The translations under genes were made by a program, and so were the position numbers. Shown piece by piece: positions 1 through 7,459 of a stretch of DNA of 56,929 nt. The DNA is taken from the NCBI GenBank assembly GCA_022843045.1, contig JALHOJ010000018.1:1-56929 (forward strand). The letters are read 5' to 3'. Source of the stretch: Phycisphaerales bacterium (GTDB taxonomy: Bacteria > Planctomycetota > Phycisphaerae > Phycisphaerales > UBA1924). The first letter of the stretch is position 1; each line of letters begins with the position of its first letter. The notes under the pieces were generated by a model. The model saw only the letters and a list, made by a program, of their open reading frames with translations, made no database searches and was not told the DNA's origin.

Positions 1-66
1 CCGCGGTTGTCTGTGCGGGGTCGAGATATTAGGCGCGGAGGGTGGGGGAGGCGAGTTGGGGGAGGT

Positions 67-247
67 TGAGACGGTAAGACGGTGAGGCGGTGAGACGGCG
101 AAGAAGACAGGAGAGAGGCGGCGGATTTTCGCGGGTTGGTGCGGCTGGGGAGGGGAGTACTGGCTTGAAATCCGCGTTGATCTGCGAGAATCCGCGGCTC
201 TTGTTTGGCTTTCCTCTCGTGAACTCCGAGTTTTCCGTGGTGAAACG
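67..247. repeat. Composite intergenic palindromic repeat (families C, B and F)
   Basis: The 382 bases before the first gene hold no credible coding sequence but three repeat blocks. Bases 67-105 are a run of GAGACGG/GTGAGGC units (family C). Bases 118-135 (GCGGCGGATTTTCGCGGG) and 165-198 (AAATCCGCG...AATCCGCGGC) are inverted arms of family B around a 29-base loop. Bases 206-247 end in TTCCGTGGTGAAACGG (family F). The B plus F arrangement recurs in the same order at 4941-5064, so this is a dispersed composite element rather than chance. Function unknown. Confidence 0.7.
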
Positions 248-382
248 GAATCTCGGGTTTTCCCTATCATGGTCCGAACGAAGTTCGTGGGGTGGGGCGA
301 AGAAGTTTGTGCCAGCCCTACTTGGACGCGAACAATTGGGGTACGATCCGCGTTGTTGGCCCGCACGGCGGGCGACCTGACC

Positions 383-1231
383 ATGGCGAACGGCACCCAT
401 GCAATCTCGGCGGCGGCGGTGAACCTGGGGAGGGAGCGGGGGTCGACCGCGCCCGTCACTGTCACTGGTTTGGAGGGGGTTCCGGTTATCGCGGATGTGT
501 TGGAAGTGGGCGTGCCGACGGGAATGCCCATTGTGTTTTTGCACGGCCTTGTCGGGTTGAATGATCACTGGGAAGAGTTGGTCAAGCGGATCGAGCATCG
601 GGCGCGCTGCGTGCTCGTGGAGATGCCGCTGCTGCACCTTGAAGGTGACGATTGCTCGATTGATGGTGCGACGACACTGACGATTCGGTTCTTGGAGCAG
701 TACCTGCGGGGCGAGCCGTCGGTCTTGGTGGGCAACAGCTTTGGCGGGCATGTCGCGGCGAAGATCGCGATTCGCCGGCCGGACCTCACGCGCGGGCTGG
801 TGCTGGCGGGGTCGAGCGGGCTGATCGAAAAGAGCATGGTGAGCGATGTGCAGATTCGCCCGTCGCGCGAGTGGCTGGCGCGGAAGATCGGGGAGTTGTT
901 CCACGATCAGTCGAAGATGAACCCGGGCGATGTGGACCGGGCCCACAAGGTCTTGTCGGCGCGCGGCAGCGCGCGGGCGATGGTGCGGCTGTCACGCACG
1001 GCGCGGAAGAATCACCTTGGCGATGAACTTGGAGCGATCAAGGCGCCGACGCTCTTGGTGTGGGGGCGGCAAGATGTGGTGACGCCGCCCGAGGCGTGCG
1101 AGCAGTTTGCGGCGCGGATTCCGAACAACCGGGTGGTGTGGCTCGAGCAGTGCGGGCACGTGCCGATGGTGGAGAAGGTGGATGAGTTTGGGCGGGAGAT
1201 GAATGGGTTTTTGGATGGGTTGGGGAAGTAG
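383..1231 (+). CDS. Alpha/beta hydrolase fold protein
   Basis: A 282-residue cytoplasmic alpha/beta hydrolase; substrate not predictable. The oxyanion-hole motif FLHG lies at 52-55. The nucleophile elbow GNSFGG gives Ser119, WGRQD gives the acid Asp231, and CGHVPMVEK gives His259, so the triad is complete and in order. The N-terminal 30 residues are extra. I chose ATG 383 because the upstream extension to 269 is low-complexity and reads out of the repeat region. No clear Shine-Dalgarno is visible; a TACGAT hexamer at 342-347 could be a -10. Alternative roles in this fold include esterase, epoxide or haloalkane hydrolase and C-C hydrolase; the sequence does not distinguish them. Confidence 0.85.
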   Translation: MANGTHAISAAAVNLGRERGSTAPVTVTGLEGVPVIADVLEVGVPTGMPIVFLHGLVGLNDHWEELVKRIEHRARCVLVEMPLLHLEGDDCSIDGATTLTIRFLEQYLRGEPSVLVGNSFGGHVAAKIAIRRPDLTRGLVLAGSSGLIEKSMVSDVQIRPSREWLARKIGELFHDQSKMNPGDVDRAHKVLSARGSARAMVRLSRTARKNHLGDELGAIKAPTLLVWGRQDVVTPPEACEQFAARIPNNRVVWLEQCGHVPMVEKVDEFGREMNGFLDGLGK

Positions 1232-1399
1232 GGGACTCCTCGAAGTTCACCTTCGCAGGCCGCTACAAGCAAGCCGGGCGTAGCGGAGTCAGTTCATATC
1301 AAGTGGCTGCTGACGCCAGAGAGGGCCGCTGCACCGTCCAGCACCTCGTCCGCGTCTATCAAGACTGTCAGAGCGTTTTGGTGCGATCTAGCATTGACG

Positions 1400-3160
1400 A
1401 TGCAGGGGTTCAATCCACCACTCCACGAGTATCCGCCGCCCAAAGAGGGCGAGCCTGCGTTGCATCGCGCCGCTCGGATCGGTGACTGTGCGGAGATTCG
1501 GCGTCTTGTTGCTGCGGGCGAACGGCTCGATGCCACGTTCAACACCGAACTAGATCCGGGGGCGCATGAGGGAGAAGCGACGCCCTTCATGGTGGCCGCG
1601 GGTTCGAGCGATGGTGCCAACGTAGAAACGCTTCGTGTGCTACTGGAACTCGGGGCCGATCCCAAGGTCGAAATCAAGGGTCGTTCTGCCGTCACCTTTG
1701 CGTGTCATGGGTTGGCCTGCTGGCACAAGCCGGGGGGCGATGCCGAGCGGTTGCGATTCGTGCTTCAGGCTGGCTGTCCCCTGCCGGTTGATCCGGAAGA
1801 CGCAAACTGCTTGCTGTGCGATACTGCTGCGACGGGCGATTGCGAGCGAGTGAGTGTGTTGCTCGAACGTGGCATAAAGCCTAGTGGCCACTGGGATCCG
1901 GTTGCAGCCCGCGATAGTCACCGTCGCACCATGGAGTACATCGCCAAGCGTTGTGAGGACGCTCCCGATATGTTCGCGGACTTGCCGGAAGAACTTCGCA
2001 CATCGATGGCGGAATCGATGAAGCAGTCGAATGAGGAAATGATTGAGCGACAGTCATCCGCGCCGTCGAGTTACGAGATCCCTCTCTTCCGCGCCGCTGA
2101 GTCCGGGAGCGCTGATTGCGTGCGGCTGCTCCTTGATGCCGGGGCCGATCCTCACGCACGCGACAACTCTAAACGCACGGCGATGTACTACGCGGGCTCC
2201 GTCGAGGTCGTCCGTTCGCTCCTGCAGGCTGGTCTTTCTCTCGAGGATGTCGACGAGTATGGTTGGTCCCCACTCGTCGACGCCATCAGCGATGGAGAGG
2301 CGGCGCTGCACCGCGTCCGCGCGCTCATCGAAGCGGGAGCGAACGTGAACGCCACGCATGACCGAGGCTACACGGTGTTCATGTCGGCCGTGGGATCGGG
2401 CCGGTATCCCGCGCTGCTTCGCTTGCTCATCGCATCGGGTGCCGATCCGCACGCGGTGACCGAACTCGGATACAACGCCTTCCACGCCGCGATCGATGTC
2501 AACTTCGAGGCCAATGCCGAGGAATCGGTGCGTGACACGCTTGGGTACCTGAAGGAACTGGGCGTCAACATCGAGCATCGGAACGCGAGCGATCAGACGC
2601 CGCTTGCCAGGGCGATACAGGAAGGCAACGGGATCGAAGTTCGTGTGCTGTGTGAACTCGGCGCGGATCCGAACGCTGTCTGCCCAAAGCACGAGTGCGG
2701 CGGGGAGTCGTGCACGCGCGTCGACCTCCCCCTGATCTTCCACGCCGCCGACGGCACTGGCGTTCACGCGGACATCAAGACCGAAGCACTGCTTCGAGCA
2801 GGAGCGAACCCACGGGCGAAAGACTCGGGCGGCTATACCCCGCTCATGCACGTCGTCGCTTCGCTTTGCCGAGACGCCTCCGACTACGTGGAGTCATATC
2901 AGGCGTTCTTCAGAGGGCTGACGCAATTGCGGTTGGACGGCAAGCCCATCCCGAGCAGGCGCGATCAGTTTGTCGCAGAGGCCACACCAATCATTCGTGA
3001 GTACGTTGAGCAGTTCGCGGCGGCTATTCCGGTGTCTGCCGCATCGATGTACGCGGCAAAGAGGCGACAGGAGGAGATCTCCTGCATCGTGTCGCTCTGC
3101 ACGCACGAGGCTTGGGCGCGACGGGCGCCCCTTCACGATGGACAAGCAAGGGATACGTGA
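1400..3160 (+). CDS. Ankyrin-repeat protein
   Basis: A protein of about 586 residues made largely of ankyrin repeats. Recognisable units include PALHRAARIGDCAEIRRLVAAG near the N-terminus (shown in part), LLELGADPKVE, LFRAAESGSADCVRLLLDAGADPHARD, ALIEAGANVNATHDRGYTVFM, LLIASGADPHAVTELGYNAFH, LCELGADPNAV and LLRAGANPRAKDSGGYTPLM. Ankyrin stacks bind protein partners; no enzymatic domain or signal peptide is seen, so a cytoplasmic scaffold role is inference. The C-terminal 110 residues lack repeats. Codon use is less GC-skewed at third positions than in neighbours. A TTG at 1394 is an alternative start two codons upstream; no good Shine-Dalgarno decides between them. Confidence 0.8.
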   Translation: MQGFNPPLHEYPPPKEGEPALHRAARIGDCAEIRRLVAAGERLDATFNTELDPGAHEGEATPFMVAAGSSDGANVETLRVLLELGADPKVEIKGRSAVTFACHGLACWHKPGGDAERLRFVLQAGCPLPVDPEDANCLLCDTAATGDCERVSVLLERGIKPSGHWDPVAARDSHRRTMEYIAKRCEDAPDMFADLPEELRTSMAESMKQSNEEMIERQSSAPSSYEIPLFRAAESGSADCVRLLLDAGADPHARDNSKRTAMYYAGSVEVVRSLLQAGLSLEDVDEYGWSPLVDAISDGEAALHRVRALIEAGANVNATHDRGYTVFMSAVGSGRYPALLRLLIASGADPHAVTELGYNAFHAAIDVNFEANAEESVRDTLGYLKELGVNIEHRNASDQTPLARAIQEGNGIEVRVLCELGADPNAVCPKHECGGESCTRVDLPLIFHAADGTGVHADIKTEALLRAGANPRAKDSGGYTPLMHVVASLCRDASDYVESYQAFFRGLTQLRLDGKPIPSRRDQFVAEATPIIREYVEQFAAAIPVSAASMYAAKRRQEEISCIVSLCTHEAWARRAPLHDGQARDT

Positions 3161-3219
3161 TTTTCCTGGCTCTTCGTTGATCGGGAGTTGCGTGTCTGGA
3201 AGACTGCTTTGACGGTAGG

Positions 3220-4902
3220 ATGATGCCACTAAACTCGGGCATGCAAGGGACTGCACAATCTCCTTCGTTCTCGCCTTCCTACCGCTGGACCAGCCTGGTC
3301 GGGGCGGGGCTGCATGCTCGGGTGGCGGGGCGGATTCGGCGGCTCAGCGACACGCGGCATTGGCAGGAGAACGCCGCGGGGATTCAGCTTGCGCAGTTGC
3401 GGAACTTGCTGCGGACGGCGAGCGGTACTGTCTTTGGGAAGGAGCGCGAGTTTGCGCGGATCGCGGCGTTGGATGATGGGGAGATGCTGGCTGCCTATCG
3501 CAAGAGCGTGCCGATTGCGGATTGGTACGCGTACAAGGACTTGATCGCGCGGATGCGCGAGGGGGGCGAGAGCGATGTGTTGTGGCCTGGGCTGGTGATG
3601 GATTACGCGCAGACCAGCGGGACGACGGCGGGGGACAAGTACATTCCGGTTTCGCAGCAGATGCTGCGGAGCAACTTTCTCGCGTCGCTGGACATCTTCG
3701 CGAACATTCAGCGGTTTGGGTGCTCGGTGACGCAGCTCATGGCGGGCAAGAGCGTGTTTCTGGGTGGCACGACAAAGCTGGACACGAACGAGAAGGGGAT
3801 CAGGACTGGCGATTTGTCGGGGATTGTGACGCCGCTGATTCGCTGGCCATTGACGGAGATCTATCTGCCCGGGGCGGAGGTGGCGCTGATGAGCCATTGG
3901 CCGACGAAGATCGAGGCGATGGCCAAGCGCTGCATTGATGAAGATGTGCGGATGGTGTCGGGGATGTGTAGTTGGCAGTTGGTGTTGTTTGAGAAGGTGA
4001 TGCAGTTGGCTCGCGAGCGGGGGAAGAAGGTTGAGACCATCAGGGACGTGTGGCCCAACTTCCGCGTGCTGGTGCATGGGGGCGTGAAGTACGGGCCGTT
4101 TGATCCGCGGATGAGGCAGGCGTATTCGGGTTCGCCGGAGGGCGCGGACATTCCGTATCGCGTGGAGTTGTACCCGGCGAGCGAGGGGTTTGTCGCGATT
4201 CAGGATGTGAAGGGGGATCCGGGGCTGCGGCTGAACACCGACATCTTCAACTTCTATGAGTTTGTGCCGCTGGAGCGGATCAATGACGCGGATGCCCCGG
4301 CGTACGCGTGCTGGGAAGTGGAGAAGGGGCAGAAGTATGTGGTGGTGATGAGCACGTGCGCGGGGATGTGGCGGTATGTGTTGGGGGATGTTGTCGAGTT
4401 TGACACGATTCCTGACAAGCCGCTTCATCTGGGAGGCGGCGGCGGGGATGGCCCGCCGCGGCTGCGGATCGTGGGAAGGCATCGGCACTTCATCAATGCG
4501 TTTGGTGAGAACCTGATCGTCGAGCACATTGAGAATGCGGTGGCAGCGGCGGCGAAGGCGGCGGGGCTGCTGGTGGGCGAGTTCAGCGCGGGGCCGGTGT
4601 ATCCGGGCGAGGGGCGGCGGGCGGGGCTGGAGTTGGTGATTGAGATGCAGAACGTGCCCGGCGGGACGCAGGGCCTACGGGAGTTTGCGAGCGCCTTTGA
4701 TGCGTCGCTGAAGCAGCAGAACGCGGACTACACGACCAAGCGCACGGACAGTCTGGGGATGGATGTGCCCACGATCACGCCGGTGGCGATGGGGGCGTTT
4801 CATCGATGGATGGAGTCACGCGGGAAGCTGGGTGGGCAGAACAAGTGTCCGAGGTGTGCGAATCACCGGGACATCGTGGAGGCGGTGAAGGGGATGGGGT
4901 GA
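3220..4902 (+). CDS. GH3-family adenylate-forming protein
   Basis: A 560-residue member of the GH3 (auxin-responsive promoter) family of adenylate-forming enzymes, which in plants conjugate amino acids to hormones; bacterial substrates are largely unknown. The ATP-binding loop is visible as YAQTSGTTAGDKYIPVS at about 129-145. Other family-like stretches are ELYPASEGFVAIQ, CAGMWRYVLGDVVEF and RIVGRHRHFINAFGENL, the last matching the hinge before the C-terminal domain. Length matches the family. Soluble, no signal peptide. ATG at 3220, 3223 or 3241 are all possible; TAGGAT at 3216-3221 looks like a -10 and would favour 3241 with a short leader. Confidence 0.85.
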   Translation: MMPLNSGMQGTAQSPSFSPSYRWTSLVGAGLHARVAGRIRRLSDTRHWQENAAGIQLAQLRNLLRTASGTVFGKEREFARIAALDDGEMLAAYRKSVPIADWYAYKDLIARMREGGESDVLWPGLVMDYAQTSGTTAGDKYIPVSQQMLRSNFLASLDIFANIQRFGCSVTQLMAGKSVFLGGTTKLDTNEKGIRTGDLSGIVTPLIRWPLTEIYLPGAEVALMSHWPTKIEAMAKRCIDEDVRMVSGMCSWQLVLFEKVMQLARERGKKVETIRDVWPNFRVLVHGGVKYGPFDPRMRQAYSGSPEGADIPYRVELYPASEGFVAIQDVKGDPGLRLNTDIFNFYEFVPLERINDADAPAYACWEVEKGQKYVVVMSTCAGMWRYVLGDVVEFDTIPDKPLHLGGGGGDGPPRLRIVGRHRHFINAFGENLIVEHIENAVAAAAKAAGLLVGEFSAGPVYPGEGRRAGLELVIEMQNVPGGTQGLREFASAFDASLKQQNADYTTKRTDSLGMDVPTITPVAMGAFHRWMESRGKLGGQNKCPRCANHRDIVEAVKGMG

Positions 4903-4940
4903 GGGAGAGGCGGAGAGACGGAGTGGAAGGCGGGAGAGGG

Positions 4941-5064
4941 GCCGCGGATTTGCGCGGATGAGCGCGGATTTTCAACCTAGGCCTTTGCCTTGATCCGCGT
5001 TTATCCGTGTCAATCCGCGGCTTCTCTTCTTCTCCGTGGTCTCCGTGAGTTCCGTGGTGAATTC
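4941..5064. repeat. Composite palindromic repeat, second B plus F copy
   Basis: The 317-base gap between the GH3 gene and the DinB-like gene contains inverted arms at 4941-4972 (GCGGATTTGCGCGGATGAGC core) and 4990-5021 (GATCCGCGTTTATCCGTGTC core) around an 18-base loop, followed by the family F block TTCTCCGTGGTCTCCGTGAG at 5030-5049 and TTCCGTGGTGAATTCG. A family C-like GGCGGAGAGACGGAG stretch precedes it at about 4909. The order matches 67-247 but the loops differ. Arms are built of 10-nt sub-repeats (GCGGATT). No gene is seen in the rest of the gap. Confidence 0.75.
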
Positions 5065-5219
5065 GAATGCGTGTGGCGTGCGCCGCTTCCTGACGGGCGC
5101 GTTTCGTGGGGGGAAACGTGGGGGCGAAAGTGCCGAACAAAGGTGAAACGAAGTGGGGGAATGGCAACCGATATGCTTAGCGGATCGTTTTTGAGCGTGG
5201 TGGCTGCCTGGATGGGGCC

Positions 5220-5825
5220 ATGCGGATTGAGAAAGGACTCGTTGTGAAGCAGACTGGCACGCGGCAGGGGACGGAGGCGGGCGACGGGGGGCGGCCGAGC
5301 GAGGGGTGGCTGCGCGTGATTTCGGCGGCGCATGCGATGCTGGAGCAGTGCGAGGGGTTCGTGCGCGAGGTGCCTGGGAACGTGTACGCGAGCGAGTCGC
5401 AGGTGCTGCCTGGCGGGACGGTTGGGAAGCATCTGCGGCATGTGCTGGATCACTACGCGGCGATCGTGGAAACCGAGGTGTTGAGCGGCACGGGCGAGGT
5501 GGATTACGACCATCGGGATCGGGACACGCCCATGGAGTCGGATCGAGAGGCGGCGATTGCGCGGGTGGCGGCGCTGCGGGCGCGGGTGGCGGGGCTGGCG
5601 CGGGTGTCGGAGGCGACGACGCTCAAGGTGCGGGTGATGGTGACGGGGGATGGGGGCGAGGCGGTGCTGGGCTCAACGCTGGCGCGGGAACTGGCGTTTG
5701 CGACGCACCATGCGGTGCACCATCAGGCGATGATGAAGGCGATCGCGGGGGAATTCGGGGTCGAGGCGGGGCCGGAGTTTGGGAAGGCTCCTTCGACGAT
5801 CAATCATGAGTTGATGAAGAGGTAG
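5220..5825 (+). CDS. DinB-like four-helix bundle protein
   Basis: A 201-residue protein with DinB/YfiT-type features. HLRHVLDHY at 71-79 and ELAFATHHAVHHQAMM at 157-172 supply His71, His74, His78 and the paired His163/164 and His167/168 that in this superfamily form a metal site. The family is metal-dependent and often acts in thiol transfer or remains uncharacterised; the exact role here is unknown. Residues 1-28 are polar and probably disordered, so a later start is possible. The 3' end overlaps the convergent HAF-repeat gene by 26 bases, in a region that includes a repeat element. Confidence 0.75.
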   Translation: MRIEKGLVVKQTGTRQGTEAGDGGRPSEGWLRVISAAHAMLEQCEGFVREVPGNVYASESQVLPGGTVGKHLRHVLDHYAAIVETEVLSGTGEVDYDHRDRDTPMESDREAAIARVAALRARVAGLARVSEATTLKVRVMVTGDGGEAVLGSTLARELAFATHHAVHHQAMMKAIAGEFGVEAGPEFGKAPSTINHELMKR

Positions 5826-6960
5826 GCATTGGGGATTGGGCATTGGGCACTGGGGGGAAACTCCGTCTGCAGACGCGCTGGCGGCGTGTCGTCGCGATTC
5901 CCGTGAGGGCGAGCAGCGCGGCGGTTGATGAAGGCCCCGGAATCGTCGCATACCACGCTTCGGTTTGGCCTTGGGGGTTGGTGCCGTAGCCGCAGAGGGT
6001 GCGGCCGTCGAAGGATGTGTCGATGACGCGGAGGTCGGTCCAGTTGGTGAAGTTGCAGCCCGCGCTGGTGAGGACGTTGGTGAGCAGTTGCGTGCCGCTG
6101 GACTGGGTCCAGAGAAACTCGCGGTAGGCGACGGTGTTGCCGTCGCCGGAGATGCTGGGGCTGAATCCGCCCGGAATGGAAGGCGGGTTGAGCACGAGGG
6201 TGTGAAAGCCGGCCGTCTCGCTCCACAGCCAAGCAGTCCGAAACGAAATCCCGGCGATGCGCGTGCCATCGTCTGAAATGCTCGTGGCTCCAGCACCGGT
6301 CGTTGGGTTGTAGAACTGTCCGTTGTTCAAGATGCCGACCGCGCCGGTCGCTTGGGTCCATCGGTACGGCACGATGGTGTCCAGTGGCACTGGGAATACT
6401 TGGTAGAGAGCAGAGGCCGGGCCGACGATGACCGAGCCGTTCGCAGAAACACCATACGCGACGTTTGTGCTGCCGTTGCCAAAGGGCAGGCCTGTCACAG
6501 GACCTAGCGGCTGTGTGCCGGTCGCCTGGGTCCAGCGCGCCCCGCCGCCGCCGCTCTGACCGACGATGGTGGAGCCGTCGGAGGAGATGTTGGGGCCGAA
6601 CGTCCCGCCCATGCCGATGACTTGCTGAACGCTGGTGGCTTGGGTCCAACGCCATGCCGCAGTGCCGCCCTGCCCCTGCATTGATCCGACGATGATCGAG
6701 CCATTGCCGGAAACATCGTTGGCTTGCAGCATTTGAAAACCAAAGGGCGCTGGCCCCAGATCAACGCGCCCGGTTGCCGCTGTCCATCGCCATGCGTCGC
6801 CGCCAAACTGTTGCGAAGAGCCGACAACGGTGGTGCCGTCAGAAGACAATCCATACGGCTGCGAGGAGTTCGCTCCTGGCACCACGCCCAGCCCTTGAAA
6901 CACCTGCCCAAAGCACGATGATGCCAGTCCGACAAGGGCGATAGTTGCTGCATTGCGCAT
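5800..6960 (-). CDS. Secreted HAF-repeat protein with PEP-CTERM-like tail
   Basis: A 386-residue exported protein. It starts with a signal peptide (MRNAATIALVGLASSCFGQ) and carries repeated units with the pattern SxDGxxVVGxxxxxxxxxAWRWT, the HAF extracellular repeat, about seven times. It ends with IPGPSSTAALLALTG, a hydrophobic stretch and TTRRQR, which resembles a PEP-CTERM sorting signal. An extra tail, PPVPNAQSPMPTSSSTHD, follows the basic cluster and is translated from a GGGCATTGGG-type repeat at 5825-5856. The ATG at 6960 has a good AGGAG upstream on the minus strand. Surface or exported location is inferred; function unknown. Confidence 0.8.
   Translation of the reverse strand: MRNAATIALVGLASSCFGQVFQGLGVVPGANSSQPYGLSSDGTTVVGSSQQFGGDAWRWTAATGRVDLGPAPFGFQMLQANDVSGNGSIIVGSMQGQGGTAAWRWTQATSVQQVIGMGGTFGPNISSDGSTIVGQSGGGGARWTQATGTQPLGPVTGLPFGNGSTNVAYGVSANGSVIVGPASALYQVFPVPLDTIVPYRWTQATGAVGILNNGQFYNPTTGAGATSISDDGTRIAGISFRTAWLWSETAGFHTLVLNPPSIPGGFSPSISGDGNTVAYREFLWTQSSGTQLLTNVLTSAGCNFTNWTDLRVIDTSFDGRTLCGYGTNPQGQTEAWYATIPGPSSTAALLALTGIATTRRQRVCRRSFPPVPNAQSPMPTSSSTHD
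5825..5856. repeat. Family D repeat (GGGCATTGGG)
   Basis: Tandem 9-10-nt units, GGCATTGGGGATTGGGCATT followed by GGGCACTGGGGGG. A very similar run lies at 40211-40238, and a related unit sits in ileS at 9403-9430. Here it follows the stop of the DinB-like gene and is read through as the last residues of the convergent HAF protein. Confidence 0.65.
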
Positions 6961-7121
6961 GGGGCGACTCCTGAGCTATTTGGATCCACTGATAGCATGC
7001 ACCATGAAGTGCTTGCGGGCAAGGGAAGTTGGGAAGATTCGCGAATCGTCTGGGTGTGGTGGAGGCTTTCCGCGGCACGTTGGCGGGGACTGCCGGGGTG
7101 CGGCGGTGGCGGGGCGTGGGG

Positions 7122-7130
7122 TGCTAGAAT
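7122..7130 (+). promoter_or_regulatory. Putative extended -10 promoter upstream of ileS
   Basis: TGCTAGAAT is an extended -10 form (TGnTANNAT) lying 7 bases before the ATG at 7138. No convincing -35 is seen. Initiation about 7 bases downstream would start the transcript at or next to the ATG of the short leader reading frame. The 499-base gap 6961-7459 otherwise holds the leader described next and the 5' region of the HAF gene. Confidence 0.4.
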
Positions 7131-7137
7131 TGGGTTC

Positions 7138-7360
7138 ATGTTGCCCGAAATGATCATTCCTCGTCGAATTAGCCGGCCCCGTGGGGGCTGAGGCTGTGGT
7201 GCGGGCCCCGGGGGGGTGGGCCTGACGCCGCGACGAGTGGGTTTCACTTCCCAATCGAGAGCCTTGGTGAGCCTTGCGGGGCTGGTCGTGCTGTGGTCGA
7301 TGGGCTAGAAGCCTGTCGGACGGCATACTGGTTCGTGGCCTTGAAGGCCATGCCACGGGG
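7138..7360 (+). promoter_or_regulatory. Putative ileS leader with Ile-codon peptide and alternative pairing
   Basis: A 17-codon reading frame (7138-7191) encodes MLPEMIIPRRISRPRGG, with ATC-ATT at 7153-7158 and ATT at 7168-7170. It ends inside a hairpin GCCCC-gtg-GGGGC (7176-7188). CCCCGTGG (7177-7184) is also exactly complementary to CCACGGGG (7353-7360), which is followed by ATTTTCC. The two pairings exclude each other, as in amino-acid attenuators. The peptide also has four Arg codons, so Ile specificity is not proven. No T-box is present in usable form. Attenuation of ileS is inference. Confidence 0.3.
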
Positions 7361-7459
7361 ATTTTCCTACTATCGTCGCCCTTGGGGGTGGGCTGGGTTT
7401 GGGACGGGTTTTGATCGTCCTGGTCGCGATGCGATTGGGCGTTTTGTGGAGTGTGCGTG

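Noticed and set aside
3229-4527. Long minus-strand frame antisense to the GH3 gene
   Set aside because: Same shadow effect; Arg/His-rich with no recognisable domain.
7138-7360. A T-box riboswitch before ileS
   Set aside because: GGGTGGG and GCCGCG at 7215-7232 recall the T-box core but are separated by extra bases, and no specifier stem I architecture was seen.
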